Shown: in pieces, positions 24,294 through 34,870 of the stretch
Layout of the letters: every line of letters starts with the position of its first letter
Position numbering within the stretch: position 1 is the first letter of the stretch
NCBI GenBank assembly: GCA_009599575.1
Contig: VWND01000076.1
Span: 1,844,084 to 1,908,083, forward strand
DNA from: Blumeriella jaapii
Lineage: Eukaryota; Ascomycota; Leotiomycetes; Helotiales; Drepanopezizaceae
Direction of reading: 5' to 3'
DNA: 64,000 bases
Program-made: the position numbers and the translations under genes
Notes under the pieces: model-generated
Database searches by the model: none
Seen by the model: the letters and a program-made list of their open reading frames with translations, nothing else
Told to the model about the DNA's origin: nothing

Positions 24294-25246
24294 TTATATC
24301 AAGGTCAAACACCCTTTTTCAGCCTCGAAGCTACATCTTCATCTTTCAGACTACTTCGGCGTCTGTAACCTTTCTACTGCGACGCCGCCACACCGCTTTT
24401 CGCTGTAGCCAGCCTTTGCAGCAAACGTTACACCACTTTTAAAGCTCTTATCGATCAAAACTCCTTCGAGCCTATTTCAGTCAATTTTCCTCGCCCGAGC
24501 ACGCTGCGATAAAAACTCCGCGAAAAGGCCGACGATTTTCCGGCAATTTCCCCCCCCCCTGCACCATTTCCGCTGAACACCGAGATACTGTTCACAAACC
24601 GGCAAATTCGGACCTTTTTATTAAGCGTTCCGACCCGAATCAGCTATCCGACCGATTTCTTCGAATAACCGACGTGCCTTCCCTTTCGGTAATTCGACGT
24701 TTTCTTTCGGTACAGCTGTTCTGATGGAGCCTGCCGTTATTCGACTAGCCTTTTGGCTGCAAAACCTCATAAACGCGAAACACCAGTATACGCGCAGCCT
24801 CGATACGTATACGCGGAATTTGGTTAAGGCTATTACTAGTCGACATAAGACTCCTGCCACTCCTCTCACTCCTGTTTCTACCTTGGCCGACTATCAAGCC
24901 AGATTAACTCGACTTTCGGTATTAATATACGACAAATTGGCTGCAAAGCCCCCTCCACCACCAGCGCCAGCGCCGGCGCCGGAACGCGATTATACCCCCT
25001 TTTTGCAGGAAATTATCGACGTATCGCGTAACGTGAAAGGCCTGATATTAAACCAAGCCGAACAAATGGATTTTATTGTCGATAGGGTTAGTTAAAAAAG
25101 TGAAAATGGCGACTTATATGCAAGATGGCTTGCAAAAGGACGTATGCGAGGGCTATATTGCATGCAATTAGATTGATTTATTGCGCTCGAGGGCGAACGC
25201 TCACTACGTTATGCTATAACTCCGTTCTTTTCGGACGGGGGGGTAG
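24294..25246 (+). other. Internal region of TRIM-1
   Basis: Apart from the frame at 24724-25095 this region has no recognisable domain. The start after the LTR (TTATATCAAGGTCAAAC) is where a tRNA primer would pair; I cannot assign a tRNA. A C9 run lies near 24551. Before the 3' LTR the words GCTCGAGGGCG and TTTTCGGACGG echo the 3' end of GypC (55517-55541). Confidence 0.7.
24724..25095 (+). CDS. Putative 123-aa protein of TRIM-1, possibly a gag remnant
   Basis: The only frame in the window with normal codon and amino acid usage: ATG at 24724, stop TAA at 25093-25095. It has a helical N-terminal part (MEPAVIRLAFWLQNLINAK), a Pro/Ala-rich hinge (KPPPPPAPAPAPERD, residues about 78-92) and an amphipathic C-terminal helix ending FIVDRVS. 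No catalytic motif or zinc knuckle. Position between leader and polypurine tract in a short LTR element makes a truncated Gag plausible, but I cannot show homology. A minus-strand frame at 24621-24869 overlaps and is treated as a shadow. Confidence 0.45.
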   Translation: MEPAVIRLAFWLQNLINAKHQYTRSLDTYTRNLVKAITSRHKTPATPLTPVSTLADYQARLTRLSVLIYDKLAAKPPPPPAPAPAPERDYTPFLQEIIDVSRNVKGLILNQAEQMDFIVDRVS

Positions 25247-25507
25247 TGTGACGACGTGACCCGTTCGGCCCTTCGGCCCTTCGGCTTCCCGGGCCTTGGC
25301 CCCTTGGCCCCTTGGCCCCTTCGGCCCTTCGGCCCTTCGGCCCTTCGGCCTTCCGGCCCTTCGGCCCTTCGGCCCTTCGGCCTTCCGGCCCTTGCCGAAC
25401 CTTAAACCTATATGTATATAATCCTTCTAGCAGAACCTCTTCCAGGTTCTGCACCTTGATATTCTAAGCCCTTCGCCTACCTGTTCTCCAGCATACGTGT
25501 CGTCACA
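25247..25507 (+). repeat. 3' LTR of TRIM-1 with expanded minisatellite
   Basis: Identical ends to the 5' LTR, but the TTCGGCCC array is longer (about 25266-25395), with interspersed CTTGGCCC variants. The 80-bp length difference between the two LTRs is almost wholly repeat number. Confidence 0.9.
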
Positions 25508-25512
25508 CTATT

Positions 25513-26650
25513 TAACGTCGATTAATTTTTAAACGAATTCGCAAAATTAACGATCGCTTTCCTTTTCGATTTGTTTTTCGGCTACGACTATTTAGTATTT
25601 GATTTACGATTTCGAAATATAACGGCAATTTAAATTTTAATCGGCTTATTGCGCATAACGAAAATATTTATAAAAGCTACCAATTTAATCGCTTAATTCG
25701 TAAAAGTCGTATATAAGATTTTTATAATCTGTATTTCCGATATTGCTTTGTTTTACGTTGACGACGTCGGAATTAAAAGCCCCAGATTATATTATAATAA
25801 TAAAAAGATTTTTTCTAAAATTCGACGCTATATAATAAAACATATTCAAAACATCGATAAAATAATGGTCTGCTTCGAAAAAGCCAAAACTATTATTGGC
25901 CTTCGATTAAAATTTTGCATATCCGAAATAAATATCGTCGATTATATAATTAATAGCGCTGGCCGCTATTTTTAACGAAAAAAAATTAAAAAGATTTGCG
26001 AATAAAAAAGATATAAAAATATTACCGAAGCCAAAGCTTTTATTAGCGTTATGATTTATTATCGCAATTAAATTAAAAACTTTTTTTAAAAAGCTGCATT
26101 TATTTACGCTACGATAAAAAAAAAAATCGATTTCGTTTGAAGAAAAAAATAAAACAAAGCTATGGAAATTTTTAAAAACGATTTTTTATCGGTTTTATCG
26201 CTTATGCGAATCGATTATAATCCAAACGCAAAAGAAATTATTTTAATTATCGACGTTAGTATTTTCGGTTAAAAAGCTGTATTATAACAAATCGATGAAA
26301 ATAAAAAACGGCATTTTTTACGATTCGAAAGCGACTTATAATCTTTCGCAAAAATACGCTACGATATTATTAAACGAAAATATCGAAGCGCTTTTAAAAT
26401 AATAAAAAAAATGAAAAGCGAATTATACGGCGTATATTTCGTTTTAAAAACAAACGCAAAAGTTTTTATCGATTAATTAAATAAAAAAGCTAATAATTTA
26501 TTAAAAGCGCTCGTTATTAATTAAATAGCTTAAATACGATTTATAAACTTCGAAATTAAATATATTAAAAAAACGATTAACACAACGGCAAACGGCCTTT
26601 TAAAACGAAAACGCTTTTATTCGTTTGATTTCGTTAAATAAAGCGAATAA
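25513..26650 (+). pseudogene. Reverse transcriptase (YVDD) and RNase H of GypA-3, second part
   Basis: After TRIM-1 the frame reads FLFDLFFGYDYLVFDLRFRN (palm start, F-D kept), then at 25748-25975 an open stretch of 75 codons with MFYVDDVGIKSPRLYY. The catalytic YVDD box is intact and is followed by the conserved V-G-I-K-x-P of this fungal lineage, LRLKFCISEINIVDYIIN (thumb start). RNase H begins near 26240 with IDVSIFG (catalytic D-A-S as D-V-S), continues ELYGVYFVLKTNAKVFID and ends FEIKYIKKTINTTANGLLKR. Stops from Gln/Trp codons interrupt it. Confidence 0.8.
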
Positions 26651-28290
26651 AATATCGACGAATAAATCGCTAACGAAATCGGCTGTTTCGTTATTTGCGC
26701 TTTAAATTTTATAAAATTAAATTTATTCGCGGTGCTATTTCGGTTGGCATTGCGAATAAAAAATATTAATTTTCGGGCCGAAAAAGCATTCGCGTTATTA
26801 TTTCGGCTGGCATCGCGAATAGATTTGATCGAAAACGATCGGAATAAGCCGATTAACAACGAAAATAAACTTTTAATCGATAATTACGAAACCGAGGATT
26901 TTTATTTAATCGTATATTATTTAATTATTTTATTTAAACTATTTAGCGTGTTAAATTATTAATTTAAATTATTTAAAAACCAAGCTTTCGATTATATTTT
27001 AGCCGATAGAAAATTATATAAAATTAAAAATAATATATATTAAAAACGCTTAATAATAAATAATAAAATTAATAAATTTCAAATTATAAAAAAAGCTTAC
27101 GAAAAAAATACTTTATAAAAAAGCTAAAGCTATTTATTACCGAATTAAAAACGATTTTTAATAAAAAAAAAGTATTTCGAAAATTGCAAAGCTTTCGTTA
27201 AAAGCTGTATTTTTTGTTAAAAACGAAAGCCTGGCCGAAAAAAAAACTTATTATATCCGACGTGGTTTTTTGGAATTTAAAAAAAAGTTAATTTCGACGT
27301 TATACGCGTATTAATTACCGATCGCGGTTATATATGTTTCGTATTCGTTATTAACGATTTATTTAAATAATTTAAAAAGCGATTTTTCCGAAACGCTATT
27401 TTCGAAGCTATAACGATTTTTTTTAAAAAAAATATAATATATCGACACGGTTTATTCGGCAAATTAAACGTCGATAATAAATCCGAAAATAAAAGCGTTA
27501 TCGAAACTTTTATAAAAAAATACGATATTTAACGCGTTTAAATTTTAGCTTATAATTCGAAAGGTAACGGATCCGTAGAACGAGGCTATAAAAATATTTT
27601 TAACGGCTTTTCAAAAGCTATTCGAAAAAGCTATAAGCGTTGATCGCGGAAATTTTCGGAAATGCTTTTTATTATGCGTATATATATATACGCCTTTATT
27701 AAAATAATTTTATTTTTTATTTAATACGGCAAAAACGTTCGATTGCTTTTGAAAATAAAATGGCTTATATAAAAATTTTATAACGTAATTAAAATAAAAA
27801 CGAAAATAAATTTATTAATAATAAAATTTAAACAGCTAAATTACCGCGATATAAATATAAAAAAAATGATTTTAAAAAAAAAAAATATAAAAAAGCAGCT
27901 AAAAAAGTCTGGAATAAAACCAAAGTTTAAAAAAAAACGCTAATCAAAAAAAAAGAAATTTGATTTTAATTTACGACGTTTAACGCGTTATCGATAAATC
28001 GGCCGATATTAAGTTTAATTATAAATAGTTCGGACCTTACGAAGTATACGAGGCCGAATTAAATAAAAGTTATTACAAATTTACGGAATTCGATGGAATA
28101 AAATTAAAAAAAACGTTCGCCGCCAATCGGTTAAAACGATTTTACAAAAAAAATCAGCAAATCTATTCTTTGGATTTTAAATTAAAAAGCGATTCCGATT
28201 TCAGCGATTCCGACGACGATTCCGATTAAAGCGATTATATTTTTAAAAAAAAAAAACCTTTTGAAAAAATCTGAAAACGACCGGACGATA
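26650..28290 (+). pseudogene. Integrase of GypA-3
   Basis: After a tandem repeat (26716-26830) the integrase region follows. YYIRRGFLEFKKKLIS (about 27248-27295) and VIYVSYSLLTIYLNN lead to the D-D-E core; NPKIKALSKLL and FNAFKFQLIIRK-type words are the region around the third acid. The tail carries INRPILSLIIN-like and TKYTRPN words in shifted frames that match the GPY/F module read cleanly at 1-400, and ends IYSLDFKLKSDSDFSDSDDD before 28290. Function: strand transfer of the element cDNA. Confidence 0.7.
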
Positions 28291-28900
28291 ATTCCGCTGC
28301 TAAAAGCATAATTTAAATCGTAATTTTATTTATAACCGAAAAAAAGAAAAATGTATATAAAATTATTTACTAGCTGTTTTATTGTTTTTATTATTTATTA
28401 TTTTTCTTTTTATTATATACTGTTTTATTATTTTTGTTTTGCTTGTTTGTATACAATTTAATTATTTTGTTTTATATATATTATTTATTTTTAAAACTTT
28501 TTTTTATATTATTTAAAATATTTATTATATTTTTTTTTATTTAATTATATTTTTGTTTACCAAAACAAAAGCTTTGTATATATTTAAGCCGTATATCTGA
28601 TATATTTATATCGTTCGCATATTTTACGAAAACTATTTTTTATGTATTTTATTATTTGCTACTTTTTACACTGTTTATTTTTTTCGTTATTCTGAACGGA
28701 TGCTTATCTGAACAGTTATAATTTATTAAAAAAACAGCATGCGGATTTCCGTACTTTTTGAATATAAATATTTTATAATTTTCGTATTTTTTTTTAATTA
28801 TTTTTCAACAAATATAATACATTTTTTTAATTAACAAACCTATCGATATTATATCGTTTTTTAAGCAAAGCGTTGCTAAATCTAGCAAATTTATTTTTAA
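28290..28900 (+). other. AT-rich spacer between pol and ORF3 of GypA-3
   Basis: Same block as 401-1000 in GypA-1. No frame is visible. Confidence 0.6.
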
Positions 28901-31663
28901 TTTATTTTAAAACGGAATTATTATACGTAATTTTTCCGAATTTAAATAAGCATATAATACCGTTATTTTAAATTAATAAGCAGCTTTTGTAAAAATATTT
29001 ATAAAATAATTCGATATAATAATTAAAAACGTTAACGAATTTTTATTCGATTACGAAAGCTTTGTTAAAATTAAATTCGTTCGCAAAAGCTTTGATTACG
29101 ACAAATTCCTGCTAAATTACGATAACGTTTTAAAAGCTTTCGCCGAAGCAAAAAAAGCTCGAAATAATAAAAAAAAAATAATAAACCGAATTTTGCGTTT
29201 TTTGCTAAATTAACGAAGGAAAAATATTTAAAAATACGTTTTCAGCAAAATCACCGGTATTATTTTATTTCGGCATTTCGCTCGTTTTTTCGAAATTATT
29301 ATTTTTACGAAAAAAAAAATTTAAATATTAAACGCTTATATTTTTAAAACGTAAGTTTTAAAAACTAATAATCCAAAAGCTCGCAGGTTTATAAGCCTTT
29401 TTACAGCTATTTGCAAACTGATCGACGACGCTATACAATCGCTAAAAAAAGTTTTAATCGGCTGCGAAACTTTAAATTTGATTTTTTTTTAAAGCAAAAA
29501 GCTGAGCGTCGTTAAATACGGCATTTTTATACCGAAAAAAAAAACGACGCTATTCCGATATTTTAAATTTAAAACGACGAAAAAAACGAAAAAGCCAATA
29601 TTATTTTCGTTTAGTTCGAAAAAATATACGCGGTAGCAATTAATATTTTTAAAACAATTAAAATAATTCGGCGATTTTTATTTTTAATTATCGAAAACGA
29701 ATTCGAAAACGAAATTAAAAACGTAATAGCAAACAACCGCTTATTCGAATATAAAAAATTTATTATATCGATAAAAACGATTTCGAAAAAAATAAAAATA
29801 AAAAACGTAAAAAAGCGCGCCGATATTTTTAAAACTTTTTTTGTTCGAAAAAAAAACTATTCGCGTCGCTAACAGAAAAAGCACCGCGAATAAAAATAGC
29901 CGGAAATCGACGCCGAATTATAATTTTTAAATTAATTAATAAAAAACGCGACGATTTTACGAAATCAGATTTAAAAAACGCCGGCATTCCGAAAAAAAAA
30001 AATCCAAACGATTTTAAATCTGATTTTTCGAAATTAAATACGCAAATATTAAAAACGTTTATTACGTTTAAAAACGTCGTACCGTTAATATTTCAAATTT
30101 TAATAAAAGCATTTAAAATTTCGATTATTATACGATTCGACCGAAAAAGCTTAAAAAAAAATATCGAAATTATCGCGGAAAAAATTATATAAAAAGCATA
30201 AAATCAGATTATTTTATTTAAAACTTTCGTTTTCGACGACGAAACGATTTAAAAGTTTTACTTCGACACTTTTATATAAAAACCAAATAAATCTGTCAGC
30301 TTTTTTTTTTTTATTTCGAACGAAAACTAAATTAAGTTTTTTTCGAAAAACTGCAAATATAATACGCTAAAGCAAATAAAAAAGACTTTTAAAAACGGTG
30401 ATTCGTTTTTACTCGAGTTTTTCTTCGTTAAAAAATTCCGATTTTTTAATTTCGTTTTTACAAATAACGTTAACGCTAAAAAAAACGGTAAATTCTGCTA
30501 TTTTTATATACGCTGTTACGCGGCGTATTGCGATTTAATTACAAAAAAAATTAACGTTGTCGGCTTCGCTAATCGATTCGCTGTTATTAAAAACTCGGAT
30601 TACGATATATTCGAAATTAATTTTAATAATCAGTTTATATTCCGACGAAAAACTGCGAAAATTATTTAAGTACGTGCTAAGATTTACTTGGGCTACGTAA
30701 ACTTTAAAGCAGATTTTAAGATTTTTAACGCGATTACAAAATTCGATTAAAACGTAAAAAAGTAAAAGTAACGAGTATTTTTAAAAGCCGATTTTTTTAG
30801 TTTTTCGACCGAAAATATATTTTAAAATTTATTTAAACTAAGCTGCGAATTCGTTAATTATATAAGTTTTTATAACGAAAAAAACAAGCTATTATTGTAT
30901 TTTATAAAAAAAGAAATAGTTATATATAAATATTATTTCCGATTAATTAAAACCCAAAAAGCGCTTATAATTTTTTTTGCTAATATGTTTTACAGTTTAT
31001 TTAATAAGCTTTTAAAATGCACTCCGGCTTTTACTTCGCTATTTTGATTATTCGAAACTTTGAAAACTGCCGCTTCGTGGCATATCCTAACGTTCCGATC
31101 GCTTTAGGTTTCGCTGGTTCCGACCGTATTACGGTTATAAAGTTCGATATCGCCGATTTTTAAAAAAAAGAAAAAATCGAAGATTTTACCGACGTTATTT
31201 TCGATTATTACGTTTTATTTGCATTCGCATATAATTCGGAAATAATCGAAGTTTATCTGCAATTATATTACGACGCCAAGCTAATTAAAACTATTTAAAA
31301 AAGCCTAGCTTTTTTATATTTCAGCGCGTAAAATAATAGTTTCGGCTATTTTATCGGATTACGAAACCGAAAGCTACGAAATAGAAAATAAAATAATTTT
31401 TATTAGCTTTTCGACTAAGCAAAAGGTTTTCGTTAGATTCAGGATCTAAAAAACCGACGGCGCGATATTAATTTATTCGAATAATTATACGGCGCAAAAA
31501 TACAAAAACTATTTCGAAAACGACGCTCCGATAAGCCATTTGACGCTGTTTATACTGCGGCGAGAGTAATTATAGTATTTTCGGTAGTTTCGATTGCAAA
31601 CGATTATTTTCGAACTATTTCGTAAAATAGTTTTTTTTACAGGCTTCGGAGCTTTTTTAAAAG
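28900..31663 (+). pseudogene. ORF3 of GypA-3, part before the Cop insertion
   Basis: Aligns with ORF3 of GypA-1. Readable words include SFAKSPVLF-like stretches near 29240, NPKARRFISLFTAICKLIDD (about 29376-29435), LRFFNFVFTNNVNARKNGKF type words near 30440, and the C-terminal third from 31015. The Cop element cuts it at 31663, inside the sequence read as SEAFLK...FVGKQ in the other copies. It resumes at 38667. Confidence 0.6.
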
Positions 31664-31858
31664 TGTTGGTATCACAGGTGGTGATACAGATACGACTAGT
31701 CGTAGTAAATCGGGTTGAAAACTGTATGCATTCTACTAGGTCTAGCTGGCGTGAGAATATGGGGTAGATGTGCGAGCGCTAGCGGGCGCTAGCGCTGCGC
31801 ACCTACAACTGTGATCCCGCTCACCTGATCCCACGTGACCCCTATGAGTATTCCCACA
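31664..31858 (-). repeat. 3' LTR of Cop (195 bp), undecayed
   Basis: On the minus strand it starts TGTGGGAATACTC and ends ACCAACA. It contains a 10-bp-stem perfect hairpin, AGCGCTAGCG-GG-CGCTAGCGCT, at 31775-31796. GC content is normal. The partner LTR at 38472 shows several G-to-A changes in its first 60 bases and scattered ones later. Confidence 0.92.
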
Positions 31859-32960
31859 CTGGCAGTCTTCTCTTTTCTAGTAGAATGCGTTTTACCTGAC
31901 TTGCAACGTGTTTAAACGCAATTGCAAGTTAGGCTCCCTTTTCCTCCCTGTCTACCCAACCTTCTGCCGCCCCTCGGGGTGCGAGGTCGACGACGACCTC
32001 GCGGGCTAGACTTAATACCTGTACGTGGTGCCTGGTACGAACCTTCCGCTTTTTCGACTGCAATTGACGCTTTTTTCCTAAGGCAGAAGGGCGTCGTTGC
32101 ATTCGAAAGGTGTCGGAAGAGCCAAAATTAAGCAATCGACACGTGGCGACTTCGAAGAGATTTTCCTTACCGGCGATCCGGGCCATTTTTACGACTACGC
32201 ATAATACAAACTACGATTTATTTAACAAGGGCATACTTATTGAAAATTTCAGAAAAATTGTACTGAAAGGAAAAAGCGAAAAATAAAAATCGACAGCTCG
32301 AATATCGAAAACCCGATACAGCGCTTTCGAATAACCGTTTTTACCGAACACAACCGACTCGACAGCATATTTAACGAAGGAAAAAGTGCCGGTAGAATAT
32401 ACGCGTATAAACGCGTATAAATCAAGCGTTCGAAAAACAATTCGGTGCCGCCAATTCGAAATTCTGAAAGTGCTTTTCAAGATTACAAAAAAGCTGCGAT
32501 ACCGCGGGATCAGAAACCCGGGATATGCGTATTAAAAAAGCTTTTCCCTAATCGTGGTTTTTATTTTTTTAATACGTATATACTTTGTAATTTTCAAAAA
32601 TATTAAAAGTCTTTTGGTTTTTAGTTTCTGCCTTTTTATTGTTTTGTTTTTATTTTCCTTTTAGGCCTATTGGTCATACCACGTTTGCGCTTTATAAACA
32701 CGCAATTGACAGGTCAAATTTGACCGGTGCCGTTTGTACAATTCTTGGGTTTAAACCCAAAGCTTTACGCTTATACCTTTTTTTTATTAACGGACCATCG
32801 CAAAGGGCGGCGAAAAGCGTAATCGACAGCAGCAGTAGCTGTATTAATACGAACTGCTTTCGGGGTTGTACTTTATATATAAATCCTTAGCTTAGCACGT
32901 CTCCGTACCCCCTGGGAGGTCCTAGGAAGGCAGACCGAGTTATGGCTGCCCTCCGCTAGA
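31859..32960 (-). other. Undecayed 1.1-kb region between RNase H and 3' LTR of Cop
   Basis: A long, base-balanced stretch between the end of pol and the LTR. It holds a hairpin GCGAGGTCG-ACGA-CGACCTCGC (31981-32002) and a purine-rich run on the minus strand next to the LTR (AGAAAAGAGAAGAC) that may be the polypurine tract. Overlapping small frames exist on both strands (31922-32131 plus, 31929-32186 minus, 32211-32480 minus, 32639-32890 plus), none with recognised motifs. Fungal Copia elements usually end soon after RNase H, so this looks like an added 3' segment or long untranslated region. Confidence 0.6.
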
Positions 32961-33570
32961 CGTTAATCAATACTACTACTACTACTACTACTACTACCCA
33001 ACCTTCCATTTTAATCGTCAGCTTGTTTTTTTCGATAAACGTCGTAAACGCTCTGTTTGGAACTGCCTTCGTTATAGCGTCCGCCAGGTTATTCTTGCCG
33101 TCAATCCAGCGAATTTCTGCTATTTTTCGCCTTTCGTATAATTAGCGCAGCGCTATAACATCGATCATAAGCCTTTTTTTTTTATCGTTTCAAGCTTTAC
33201 TAAGCATTCGTATAATAAGTAGAAATCCGTGCAAACGATTAATAGAATTTTTGGTAGGCTGAGCTGCTAAATGATTTGTTTTAAAATAATCGCAATCGCA
33301 ATTGCTAAATCGGCTCCGGCTATTATTTCCAGAATTTCGCTAGCTAATACGCTTTTTATAACACGTCGGCTTTTAATAAAACTGAAATGTATAACGTTGC
33401 TTTATATAAAAAAATCGTCGTTTTCGAATAAAATATTTTTATTATTAATAGCGATAACGTAATTAATCTGGCTATTTAAATTTTCGTTATTAGCAAAAAA
33501 GCCGTTTATAAAAACGTATAATTTTATGCGGTTTAAATCGAAGAATATATAAATTAATTTTCGGCTTTGG
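32960..33570 (-). pseudogene. RNase H of Cop
   Basis: On the minus strand: YVFINGFFANNENLNSQINY (catalytic D in TDSSFANN now N), SFIKSRRVIKSVLASEILEI (the conserved Ser-Arg-Arg-Val-x-x-S-V-L-A-S-E with its catalytic Glu), IVCTDFYLLYECLVKLETIK (T-D-S-x-x-L-Y-D-C), KKRLMIDVIALR and IRWIDGKNNLADAITK (D-G-x-x-N-x-A-D). These are the four motif blocks of Ty1/Copia RNase H. Conservation rises towards 33000, matching the loss of RIP damage there. Confidence 0.85.
32971..32997 (-). repeat. Nine TAC triplets at the 3' end of Cop pol
   Basis: A perfect (TAC)9 run. Read on the coding (minus) strand it encodes nine Val residues directly after KMEGW, the end of the RNase H domain. Confidence 0.9.
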
Positions 33571-34870
33571 TTATTTATTATTTATTTTATTCGTTTGTTT
33601 AATTCGACAATCTTTTTTTGGCCTAGGCTTTTGAATTGCGCAGCTGTAAACAACGCGAATATGACTTCTGATTGGCAAATTAACGCAATATAAGCTTTTA
33701 AAAGCTTTTTGGCTGGCGTATTTTTACATTTGAATATCTGGGTTATTTGAAACAAATTTTAGATTTTTGCTTTGGTTTTTTTATATAAAAGTTATATAAT
33801 CGCTTTTCAAAGTCAAAACGCATCCGTTAAAAGCTAGATTATACGAAGTTGTAAGCTTATTTATTGGTTTTGCCGTTAATTTGGCTTTTTCCAGCTTAGC
33901 TTTTTTTTTTGCAATAAAACGTTCGTTATTAAAAAAGTATATATCGTTCGTTTGCATTTTAATTAATCCAAAAGCGTTTTTTTTAATAGTAATTAATAGG
34001 CAGAAATCGTAAATTAACGTAACGGCAAACAGCTTTTTTTTATAATAAATATAATATGTTATTTATTAAAATGTTTCTGTTTTTGAAATTTTATACAACG
34101 CTTTTTTAATTCGCATAATCGTATTTTCGGAATATAAATAAGCTATTTCCTTTAGCAGTTTTGCCAAAATTAGCCGGTTTAACGATTATTTATTTTATAT
34201 ATAAGCCTAAGTAATATTTCGCAAATACAAGTGTATTTTTCGTTGCAGCAGCGAAAAAGCTAGGATAGTAATCAATTTTTGGCTCGAACGCTGAATTATA
34301 AGTAATTACGTTAATATGACTTTTTTGCTTTGGTTCAGAAAGGCTTGTATTATAAGCTTTGATTTTTCGAACGGGATAAAAATCTTTTTCGCTTTTATTT
34401 TATTTATTAAACGTAATCCGAAGATTCGTACGCTATTATATTAAATTAAATTGTATTATATAAATTCGAATATTTTTGTAGCTAATAAACCTTCGATTTT
34501 ACGATGTTGAAAGTTTTTAAACGCTTCGCTTTTCGTTGTAATTATTTCAGAAGCGCGTAATCTGGCTGAAAGCTTCCGGTCTGATTTTTTTTTATACGTC
34601 AGAAACGTACTAAGCTTTTCGCAAAAGGTTTTAATAATCAGCTGTTTAAAATATATATCGTCGTATTTGCGTAAGGCTTTTTTTGTTCGGTATGTACGAC
34701 GTAGTTCTGCTGGTTCGCTGTTTAGAAAGTTTAAAAGGTTTTCCTGATTTTGTACGTTCGGAAAAAGGTTTTAGGATTTTTTTTCATCAGATTCCGGTTC
34801 GTCGTTTTCCGAAGGTTTCTGATTGTATGGCTTACAACCGTTATTTTTAATTAAATTGCTTTTTTTTTAA
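33570..34870 (-). pseudogene. Reverse transcriptase of Cop
   Basis: Between integrase and RNase H. Readable on the minus strand are IYFLITNVLLQKKKL (about 33890-33960), LTTSYNLAFNGCVLTLKSDY (about 33795-33850) and YIALICQSEVIFALFTAAQF (about 33630-33690), all in the RT-RNase H connection of fungal Copia elements. The YVDD/YADD box is not readable through the decay. Confidence 0.65.

Larger units (their letters stand above)
24113..25507 (+). mobile_element. TRIM-1: 1.4-kb non-autonomous LTR retrotransposon, not RIP-mutated
   Basis: Two near-identical terminal repeats (24113-24293, 181 bp; 25247-25507, 261 bp), both TGTGACGACGTG...CGTGTCGTCACA, bracket a 953-bp internal region. A polypurine tract (CGGACGGGGGGGTAG, 25232-25246) sits right before the 3' repeat, and a perfect 5-bp duplication CTATT (24108-24112, 25508-25512) flanks it. 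There is no pol. Base composition is balanced and CpA-containing, in sharp contrast to the host element, so it arrived after, or escaped, RIP. Its LTR ends and the stretch before the polypurine tract (GCTCGAGGGCG) resemble GypC, a likely enzyme donor. Confidence 0.9.

Noticed and set aside
25209..25454. 81-codon minus-strand frame rich in Gly/Arg/Glu/Pro repeats
   Set aside because: It is the 8-bp TTCGGCCC minisatellite of the TRIM-1 3' LTR read in reverse; absent from the shorter 5' LTR.
31922..32480. Overlapping small frames on both strands in the undecayed tail of Cop
   Set aside because: No domain, overlapping opposite strands, and no splice or start context that favours one; kept as an undefined 3' segment.
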